A DNA stretch of 64,000 nt. Source: Notamacropus eugenii (Eukaryota > Chordata > Mammalia > Diprotodontia > Macropodidae). The DNA is taken from contig NC_092878.1 of assembly GCF_028372415.1 (NCBI RefSeq), positions 4,925,501 through 4,989,500 of the forward strand, read 5' to 3'. Made by a program: the position numbers and the translations under genes. How positions within the stretch are numbered: the stretch's first letter is position 1; each line of letters begins with the position of its first letter. The notes under the pieces were generated by a model. The model was not told the origin of the DNA and ran no database searches. It saw nothing but the letters and a program-made list of their open reading frames with translations. Positions 57,601 through 64,000 of the stretch are shown here, piece by piece.

Positions 57601-60600
57601 GTTCCTCTACTTGGTTTTTATTCCTAGCATTTAGGACAGACAGTGCATGGCACATGGTAAATGCTTGCTATTCTGTAAAAAGCAAGACCAAAGTTTAGTA
57701 GAGACGAAGCCCAGGAGTGAGGAAATCTGGATTCAAGTCCCCCCTGTACCACACACTGGTGATGCGGTTCCAGGAAACCCCTTGGTGTCCAGACATCTAT
57801 GACTGTTAGGTGGCAGAGCAGGTGCTGGATCTCTATTGGTCACGGAAGTCTTCCCCATGAGCTTCCCACAATGATGTCACCACAGTCTGGTCAAAAACAG
57901 AAGGCATTCAGAGAGTGCAGAGCCGTGGGGAAAGCTCTCTGCAGACCTTTCTGGGCTCCTTCTATTACTCTTCCCAAGTAGCGCCCTCTTCATGAGGGCC
58001 TTCATCAAGGGGAAGGTATTTCTTGTCCATTCCTTATGCAACACATTTTCAAACTCATAGCCAGCCCAGCCATTCCCTTATGTAGATGTCTGTTTTTAAG
58101 TGACACCCAGAATCAAACGTAATACCCAAAGTAAGTGGACTAACCTGTTAGGTCATTAGATTTGGGTTAAATGTATTTGCTTCTGTGTACAGTATTTCCT
58201 CCAATAGAATGTAAGATCTCTGAGGGACAGATTGTTTCACTTTTTTTTTTTTTGCCCCTAGTGCCTAGTACACAGGTGTTGTTAAGAAATCCTTGCTGGT
58301 TTATAGACATATGAACAGTTCTTGATATAGCTTTATAAGAGAATATGAACATTTATTATTTTGAGAATATGCATCTTTTTGAGTCTATGTATTTACTTAC
58401 ATTATTTCTGAGGTTTTCAAAGTAAGAATGCAATGACTGTCATCTTTTATTTCTTTCCCTCCCTCAGAACCTTAACTACACTGACCCAGAGAAATAGATC
58501 TCTCCAGAAAGGGTTTTTGGTAGTTTCTTCTTTTCTTATTTTGTTTTGTTTTCTTTCTTTGTTTTGTGAGCAGTTGATGTAATAGCCAAAGCTGGTTTCT
58601 CCCAATAACATAAGGTGAAAACATCAATCATCACTTTGAAAATCATTTCCAGACTGGCTCAGAAATTCCTACACAGGCAACTTCACCTACTAGTGAAATA
58701 TTTTGGTTTTTTTTATGGTAAGACTAAACAGTACATAAAAACGTGAATTATTGTTGTCCATTCCTTTAATAGGAGGTTACTAAATTTGGGTGGCATGGTA
58801 ATGAATTATAATGCACAAAACAACAACTCATTTTATTTTCTAATAGGATTCAAACCGTAAGCTACCATTTTTCCACTTCTTTGGGAAATTTTTTTTTTTT
58901 ACAAACAAGATTTAAATAAAAATTAAACATCTTACCTCCCACATCTATGAAATGTTTTGCAGCCAAGCCAGAACGTGGAGCTTAACCAAAAAAAGAGAGA
59001 GGAAATATATTGAAAGTTTTGACACAATCTAGCCTTACTTGTAAATCTTGCCACTTCTGATTCAACTTTATTTCCTATATTTTTTAAATCTAGAGTAAAT
59101 TTAATTTCACAGTAATAATATGAAGTCAATTTGTATTCATTATGTTCACTAAGACTGGAAAAGTAGACATTTAGAAAAATTTACAAGGAATGAAACCTGG
59201 CTAACCTAAAATTCATTTAACCAAGATGACAATTTTCTTAAGAGTTCTAGGTGATTTGAGATTTCACCATCCAATTAATAATCACAAGTAATGCATATAG
59301 ATTGCATATAAAACAAATTTCCTGTAAAATTTGAATCCATTTATTTAAACCATTACATTAAAAGAATTAATACTGTGCTCTTCATTTTCCTTCTTTTTAC
59401 TGGAGTACACCTGCTTCTTTTGAGAGTTCTAAGGTCATCCACTCAAGGAGAGAAGCGGTCGTTCTCTCCTATTATTTTGTCGAGTCAGCTGTTTTTTTTA
59501 TCACGTGCGTGTACTTGGTGGGATACAAGGCCCAAGTGATTTTACTTTGAGAGGTGAGCTCTCTCTTTCCAGTAGTTCTTGATTTTCACCATTAAGGACT
59601 ATTTGACCTTCTCTCCACCTGAATAAGTTTTGCTATCACCTCTTCTAAAATGGTATAGCTATTGAGAGAAAAGTTAAAGATGAAGAGATATTTTCTAGAA
59701 TTTATAATAGCTTTTGGAAGTGTTATTTCTGAGGTTGTTTTCAAATACAATCTTATTGGAAAAAGATGCTCCTTGCATTATACCATGGAGACAGGTATAC
59801 TCAAGCCCTGCCACTTGAGGCAGAAAGAAAATACTTATTCTGAAAAACTCTAATATTCTAAAATATTACAGAAATCACCAGAAGTGAACCAGGGAATTTT
59901 AATTGTTAAAAGTGAGAATTCTAGGGAGAGCAAAAACACTGAATCATCTGGGATTTTATTAACCAGTTAATGTCTTGAATTAGGTTTATGAATCAGAGAA
60001 GCCAATCAGCATAGGTTATATATTCCTGCATTCACTTTGGTAAAGCTCTTTTCTTGGTGACATTAAGATTACCAGGGTCATCTCTTCTATGACATCAAAA
60101 GATTTTTAGAAGACTTTTCCATGACTTCTTCTATACACTGCAAAGATTAATATTCTAATATTTGCAATTATTCCAATTGTTAATGAAGTTGCATATTTAG
60201 TCTAGTTAACAGTATGTTTCCTAACCTGTTGAATATAGCAAAGAGGTGGGAATATAATGCAATAGTGAAATTCTGCTCCCTCTACATGTATAGTGTGATT
60301 TTCTAGCTTCAACCACTCTAGCATTTCCCAGGGAATATACTAGCAATGACTGGCAAAAGTGCCTCACCCTATTTCCACACTAAAAGCAAAGGACAAAGGG
60401 AGATGTGAAAGATACCAGGCTACCAGAAACTTGTAAATAGGTTGCATTTGCTATCTTACCTAATCTATCCTTCATGTTGAATAGTATGCATAATCATATG
60501 ATAAAGTGAAAATGAAGAATAAGATCTTATTTATTTCAAACACAAAGCTAAGGTAAGCTATTATGCCACCTAATCACTTACCAACTCTACCATAACACCC

Positions 60601-63131
60601 AGGAGGGAGAGAGATCTGAATGTCTGTCTTCACAATGGCTTTCTCCATGGCTGGTATTGTATAATCATAGGCACTATAGAAATTACCAAGCAACAAAAAG
60701 TTAATTATAAAATAGATTTTTGCAATTTAAATTTTCTACGGACAAAGTATTTGGTTCATCAGAAACAATTTAAGTTGAACAATGGATTTTCTCATTAGTT
60801 CTTATACCAACTTAGATCTTTATATTTATTCTTCAAAATAAATGCTCAAATCATTGATTTTCCAATTTATTTACAAAAAATTCCCATGAAGCCTAAAGGT
60901 AGGTATAACAATGTGTCCTAGTCCTTTGGCTGATGTAGTTTGAGATGACTTAATTCTACAACATACTATGTACTAGGAAGGTGATGGTACATGAAGGTCT
61001 AGAGAACAGATTAGAGAGTGAAAGGCACCTTATTTCACTGTAATGCAAATAAAGGGAAGAAAGATGGGGACAGGCTGAGAAAGGGAGGAATCAAGAAAGA
61101 TGAGACAAGAGAAGAGAATAGGAAAAAGGGCTAAAGCTTTGTTGTGCTTAGACTGACCCTAACAGCAGGCCAGGGAGTAAACCACCTTGGGCTCACTAGT
61201 GTGTATTATAGCCTGGACAGGTAGACTGCTACAGTGGGTGCCTACCCTCTGGGACCTCAGGCAAATCACTTCACAGCTTTCTTTGCTCAGCTATTAAAAG
61301 GGGATTACACTAAGATTCATTTCCCTAAACTCCGAGATTTACAGGTTTCCCCCCACCCCTTTTCTTTTCTGAAGAACACTACAAGGCTTGTCAAGGATTC
61401 CAATTCTATACCTCCATCTGTACTAAAGCCAACTAAGAACCTGCCCTGAGGGCCTACCTTGGTGTCTCACCTGGCCACAGTTCTTGTGGACTAAAGCCAA
61501 ACTCCAGCAAATCCTCCAAAGCTGGGGCTATGGTTTTGGTCAGGTGTTATCTGAGGGTAAGTCTAGCTAATTCTGGGGATCTGGCTACAAAGTGATGAAA
61601 GATTCTGGCAGCAACTCTGAAAGACATCCCCATAAAGAGGGTGAAGTAGGAAGGCCTGTTCCAGGCTCTATAACTGACTGTTCTATGCCATCTTCCAAAT
61701 GAAAGCACTCATGAGTGGTTAATTCTGGATCTCCGATTTTAGCCTTTCCTTTGACTGGGTTTAACTACAAAGAATCTAAGTTTTAGCATTCTTTGGAAAA
61801 AAAAAACAACTTTTGCCACAGGTCATTTTAGGAGTACTTACCATTCATCTACGGCATCAAGAACACCTCTCTTGCCTCAGTATCTCAGACACTCTTTTTC
61901 CATTCAATTCAATAAATGTTTATTAAGTGCTGCCAGTCTAAGGTACAGTGAAAACAAATCAGACTGCCTGCCTTCAAACACTCGCTGGCCTACCAGAGAA
62001 GGGACAGGTACACAAACAAGACTCACGGAAGATAAAATGTGAGAAAGTGAAGAAACTGCTCTCGGAAAATTAAAGGGCTGCCTGAAAAGGCTGTGGAAAG
62101 GTGGGGTAAAGCAGGTGGGCCTGACTCAGAGGCGGGGATGAGGACTGCCAAAGAGCACGGAAAAAAGGTCAAATTCAGAGGACGGCTTTACCGGGGCATT
62201 TTAACGGGTCTGCAAAGGCAAGCGGGAAAGGGCTGCCTGGCTGCGGAGGCGGTGCCAGGTCTGAGTGGCACGGCGGGCTGCGTCTCAGCGCTCAGCCAGG
62301 GCATCCTCCCGGAGGCCCAGCCCCGGCCCAAGCGGGCGTTCTCTGGGGGCTCCGAAGCAGGCTGGAGAGGCCTGGGGGCGCGCGTGTGTATACAATGTAT
62401 ACACGCGGATATACAATGTACACTTGTGTCTGTACAATGTATACTTGTGGATATACAATGTATACGTGTAAGACGAGGGTGGCCGAGGCTGGGGCGCTCC
62501 AGGACCCACGCCACATAAACCCCCCATCTCCATCACACGACCCACAGACACGGCAGTGGGGGGAGGGAAAGAAGGCCACGATGCCCCCCCACAAGGACAG
62601 ACAATAATTGTAAATCGCCTGGCACCGAGCCCGACACGTGACACGTCCTACAGCCGCTATGATTACTTATTAATAACGTTATACAGGCTGTCCCAGACTC
62701 TCACTGCGGCGGTCAGCTGACAGCTGAATCACCCCAAGGTATTAAATATTAAACTGGAAGCTTTCAGGGCTTAAAAGGCACCGAGACTTTGGGGACACCG
62801 CCCCTCCCCAGCAGGCGGGAAACCTCAACCCACAACTGGCGCGAACCTGAAGCCCAGGGCAAGGGCCAGGGAGGGCTCCCCACGTGGGACGGGGGTAGGG
62901 AGAGGACAGCACGCGGGGCCCTGCAGACGCGTGGCCGGCCGCGGGGTCCCTCCCGGGGCTCCCCTACCTGTACAGGTCGTAGCCCGCGGCCCGCGCAGAC
63001 CCCTTGGAGGGGGCCGTGGCGTGCTCCGAGAGGCGGGAGAAGCGGAGGCGCACGGGGCTGTCCTCGGGCTGCGCGGCCCGGGCCCGCTTGCTGGGGGACG
63101 CGGCGGCCGGGGTGGCTTGGGTGCAGGGCAT
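51609..63131 (-). CDS. DUT: dUTP pyrophosphatase (dUTPase), nuclear-type isoform, six coding exons
   Basis: The enzyme hydrolyses dUTP to dUMP and pyrophosphate. This keeps uracil out of DNA and supplies dUMP for thymidylate synthesis; the active form is a homotrimer. The coding join on the minus strand is 63131-62968, 60673-60582, 58980-58936, 52693-52619, 52535-52465, 51665-51609: 504 nt, 167 residues plus TAA. All introns are GT-AG (2294, 1601, 6242, 83 and 799 bp). Residues 1-27 are a nuclear N-terminus with a Ser12-Pro13 CDK-type site next to KRAR (15-18). Motif 1 is AGYDLYS (49-55), motif 2 is GRVAPRSGLA (83-92), motif 3 is [10 protein letters not shown] (102-111) with catalytic Asp105 and sugar-gating Tyr108, motif 4 is [10 protein letters not shown] (127-136), and motif 5 is [10 protein letters not shown] (156-165). 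Human DUT-N is 164 aa. The start is the only ATG in frame with the MPC-type N-terminus. The frame is intact, so I infer a working gene. Confidence 0.97.
51985..52165 (-). mobile_element. THER1-like SINE in DUT intron 5
   Basis: 'acagagctagaaaggaccct', 'attttgcagatgagaaacct', 'tttggctcaaactccagcat'. Confidence 0.75.
52465..52535 (-). CDS. DUT: DUT coding exon 5
   Basis: 71 nt, residues 126-149 ([20 protein letters not shown] then EEVQ), containing motif 4. It is separated from exon 4 by an intron of only 83 bp. The acceptor TATTTAAAG has a weak pyrimidine tract; the donor GTAAGT is strong. Confidence 0.95.
52619..52693 (-). CDS. DUT: DUT coding exon 4
   Basis: 75 nt, residues 101-125 ([15 protein letters not shown] through GKETFE). 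It contains motif 3, with the general-base Asp105 and Tyr108 that excludes ribose. Acceptor TTCCTACAG, donor G|GTGAGC. Human has KEKFE where this gene has KETFE. Confidence 0.96.
52798..52990 (+). mobile_element. THER1/MIR-like SINE in DUT intron 3
   Basis: 'ggcagcctagtataggggac', 'aacctgggttaatatctggc', 'ggcaagtcgttaaacctttc'. Confidence 0.7.
53000..55280. other. DUT intron 3, mostly unique, two DNA-element relics
   Basis: 53,960-54,240 has a faint CR1/L3-like 3' pattern ('ttactggaacaaatt'-like, 'ctttccctggagattttt'). 54,348-54,430 shows two hAT-type ends ('caggtcttcttaaacttttc', 'cagcacttcttaaactgtgg'). Minus-strand ORFs of about 70 residues at 54,627-55,041 are unrecognised. Confidence 0.4.
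55290..55460 (+). mobile_element. MIR-like SINE in DUT intron 3
   Basis: 'agtgaagtcacatgtttctg', 'ggcctcagtcttcttacata', 'tgttccttccagatctgaaa'. Confidence 0.65.
55461..57540. other. DUT intron 3, unique sequence
   Basis: No repeat or coding element recognised; short ORFs only. Confidence 0.45.
57555..57619. repeat. 27-bp inverted repeat with 11-bp loop
   Basis: Arms 57,555-57,581 and 57,593-57,619 pair with 2 mismatches. GTTAGAATGTAA precedes both arms (57,544 and 57,589). Lies at the start of an L2-like tail. Confidence 0.95.
57589..57675 (+). mobile_element. L2-like 3' end
   Basis: 'gttagaatgtaagttcctct', 'attcctagcatttaggacag', 'tgcatggcacatggtaaatg'. Confidence 0.6.
57695..57795 (+). 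mobile_element. SINE fragment
   Basis: 'ggaaatctggattcaagtcc' with a degraded 3' half. Confidence 0.5.
58190..58305 (+). mobile_element. L2-like 3' end
   Basis: 'tagaatgtaagatctctgag', 'gcccctagtgcctagtacac'. Confidence 0.65.
58936..58980 (-). CDS. DUT: DUT coding exon 3
   Basis: 45-nt exon, residues 86-100 ([15 protein letters not shown]). It completes motif 2, whose PRSGLA contacts the phosphate chain. Acceptor TTTGGTTAAG has a pyrimidine stretch upstream; donor G|GTAAGA. Too short to be found as a stand-alone ORF. Confidence 0.95.
58981..60581. other. DUT intron 2, unique
   Basis: 1.6 kb, AT-rich, with no repeat or gene recognised. Confidence 0.5.
60582..60673 (-). CDS. DUT: DUT coding exon 2
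   Basis: 92 nt, residues 55-85 plus one base ([20 protein letters not shown] through GCYGRV). The acceptor is TTTCTATAG and the donor is G|GTAAGT. It encodes strands of the beta-barrel core and the first part of motif 2. Human has PPMEKAVVKT at the matching place. Confidence 0.96.
61235..61330 (+). mobile_element. MIR-like SINE fragment in DUT intron 1
   Basis: 'ctcaggcaaatcacttcaca' and 'ctattaaaaggggattacac'. Confidence 0.45.
61905..62060 (-). mobile_element. L2-like repeat in DUT intron 1, antisense
   Basis: 'caataaatgtttattaagtg' and 'ctgccttcaaacactcgctgg'-like continuation, same type as 22,795-22,905. Confidence 0.5.
62389..62472. repeat. four-unit 21-bp minisatellite in DUT intron 1
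   Basis: Units start at 62,389, 62,410, 62,431 and 62,452; consensus TATACAATGTATACTTGTGGA. 21 is a multiple of 3, so all frames stay open and give spurious repetitive ORFs (YTMYT, CVYNVY) on both strands. Confidence 0.95.
62968..63131 (-). CDS. DUT: DUT coding exon 1
   Basis: 164 nt encoding residues 1-54 plus two bases of codon 55. It runs from MPCTQATP to YDLY and ends at a CAG|GTAGGG donor. It carries the SPSKRAR phosphorylation/nuclear-localisation segment and the first dUTPase motif. It is very GC-rich, inside the CpG island. The CTCTCTCCGCAG directly before CCATG is a good splice acceptor, so this exon may also serve as an internal exon for transcripts starting further upstream. Confidence 0.96.
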
Positions 63132-63201
63132 GGCTGCGGAGAGAGGACCCAGACACGCGCCGGGGGCTCAATGAATCTCGGCTCCTCCCCCCACACTCGA
63201 A

Positions 63202-63212
63202 TTTTCCCGCGC
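63202..63212. promoter_or_regulatory. E2F-type site in the DUT proximal promoter
   Basis: TTTTCCCGCGC fits the E2F consensus TTTSSCGC and lies about 70 bp upstream of the nuclear-isoform ATG. Nuclear dUTPase is known to be S-phase/proliferation regulated, which fits an E2F input. Binding is inferred from sequence only. Confidence 0.5.
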
Positions 63213-63645
63213 CCGACCCGGACTAGCCCATCCCGGCCAGGTGAAAGGGGGGACGGGATTTCACGTTTGGGGTGAGGGGGAGCGCGGCGCCCCGGGGGGC
63301 CTGTGCGATGCCCGTCTTAAGGCCCTTCTGCTCCCCAGGGGCCAGTCCCGTGCGGGAGACCTCTGGGGTTGGGCGCCCATTCCCAATCTCAGGTCATTCT
63401 CTCCCTCCCCACCCAACCCCTCGCAGACCGAGAGGAGTGGTCGCGCCCGGTAGCGGGGCAGCCAGGGACCCCAGGGGTCGCGCCGCGGAGGGTGACGGGG
63501 GTGAGGAGAGCGGGGAGGCCTGGGGCCTGCCGGGCACTGTCCGCGGGAGGCTCTCCGGGAGGCCCTCTCCGAGGGGCGGATAGGTCACAGCCGCCACACC
63601 CTAGGGGTTCCCCCTCCCCCGCCACTGCTCCCCATCTTTACTAGC

Positions 63646-63654
63646 TTTCCCGCC
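63646..63654. promoter_or_regulatory. second E2F-type site upstream of DUT
   Basis: TTTCCCGCC, again an E2F core, about 515 bp upstream of the DUT ATG. A GC box (GGGGGCGGGG) lies nearby at about 63,737-63,746, and a TTCGCGCC match sits in intron 1 at 62,838-62,845. Functional status unknown. Confidence 0.3.
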
Positions 63655-63830
63655 TCCCAGCCCGGAGTAGCCGAGGGAATGGTGGAAGAGGCGCCGGAGC
63701 TCCCGGAGCAGCATGGCACACCTAGGCCGTTACTGAGGGGGCGGGGAAAGGGCGTGGGCAGCACGAGGCCATCGCCGTGGGGGAGCGGCCGGCTGTAGGG
63801 CCGGCCATCTGGGTGGGGCGGTGGTCTCAC

Positions 63831-64000
63831 CGGAGGTGATGACCCAGACCCAGGGGAAAGGAAGCCCCGAGCGAGGCACCCGACTTAGTCCGGAATGGAG
63901 CACTTTTGTCCGCCGGCAGCCACCGTACGCTGCCCGGAATACTCCGCAGAGCTCGCCCCCAACGTCGGAACGGACCCCTCCCCCCACCGAGATCCGGCCT
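63831..64000 (-). other. DUT: candidate upstream DUT exon (5' UTR or mitochondrial leader), runs off the window
   Basis: A strong donor, TCCG|GTGAGA, ends an open frame that continues past the window edge with no stop. Joined to the CCGCAG acceptor (AG at 63,134-63,135) the phase is 1 and the frame reads straight into the nuclear ATG; the intron would be 697 bp. The frame is Arg-rich and nearly free of acidic residues over its last 40 codons, as in a mitochondrial presequence, but it holds no ATG inside the window. Mammalian DUT is known to make mitochondrial and nuclear forms from alternative 5' exons. No clear residue match to human DUT-M was seen. Confidence 0.35.

Larger units (their letters stand above)
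62760..64000. promoter_or_regulatory. CpG-island promoter of DUT
   Basis: CG dinucleotides and G+C content rise sharply from about 62,760 to the window edge, unlike the AT-rich, CpG-poor remainder. The island covers DUT exon 1, the start of intron 1 and about 870 bp upstream. A weaker GC-rich shoulder reaches back to about 62,240. No TATA box is evident near the ATG, consistent with dispersed initiation. Confidence 0.85.

Noticed and set aside
62093-62607. Long overlapping ORFs up to 141 residues on both strands near 62.1-62.6 kb
   Set aside because: Created by GC-rich DNA without stops and the 21-bp tandem array. Repetitive YTMYT/CVYNVY peptides appear in several frames; the region lies in DUT intron 1.
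62764-63275. Several Arg/Pro/Gly-rich ORFs across the DUT first exon
   Set aside because: Shadows in a CpG island. Only the frame MPCTQATP...YDLY matches dUTPase and ends at a valid donor.
1-64000. CRISPR arrays, bacterial operons, tRNA or rRNA genes
   Set aside because: Tandem arrays present are simple satellites without spacers. tRNA-like stretches are SINE heads. The split DUT gene and SINE/LINE load show vertebrate nuclear DNA.

Overview
This is nuclear DNA from a mammal, almost certainly a marsupial. The evidence is the dense interspersed-repeat content. Many tRNA-derived CORE-SINEs of the MAR1/WSINE kind carry the pattern 'cctggagtcaggaagacctgagttcaaat ... ttgccaagaaaac'. THER1/MIR-type SINEs, marsupial L1 3' ends, L2 remnants and a LINE that shares its 3' tail with local SINEs are also present. 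The species cannot be read from the sequence. 'MAR1-like', 'THER1/MIR-like' and 'L2-like' below are family assignments made by eye from remembered consensus patterns, and most element ends are good to about 10-20 bases.

One intact gene is present. DUT (dUTP pyrophosphatase) lies on the minus strand in six coding exons from 63,131 down to 51,609. Every junction is GT-AG, and the joined 504-nt frame encodes 167 residues with all five dUTPase motifs. Its promoter sits in a CpG island at the right edge (about 62,760 to beyond 64,000) with E2F-type sites. A further upstream exon, possibly the mitochondrial leader, may run off the window.

Positions 1-51,540 lie downstream of DUT and show no functional gene. 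In other mammals the order is SLC12A1-DUT-FBN1, so by established synteny FBN1 should lie left of position 1 and SLC12A1 right of 64,000; no exon of either was recognised. This 51 kb holds a broken RPL7A processed pseudogene (33.2-34.0 kb), several L1 copies, L2 relics, a hAT-type MITE with a target-site duplication, an RTE-like LINE fragment nested in a SINE, some 40 SINEs, four microsatellites and an unnamed ATTAC/TATG-rich repeat seen twice in opposite orientation. Unique blocks at about 6.0-6.3, 18.3-19.3 and 41.5-43.0 kb could be regulatory, but nothing in the sequence proves it.

The most informative structures are mutational histories: an L1 at 46.7-49.7 kb with a clean twin-priming inversion, a template-switch hairpin at 57.55 kb, a 116-bp direct duplication at 24.2/25.0 kb, and a four-unit 21-bp minisatellite in DUT intron 1. 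I saw no convincing new protein system, no CRISPR array, and no recognisable tRNA, rRNA or retroviral gene.
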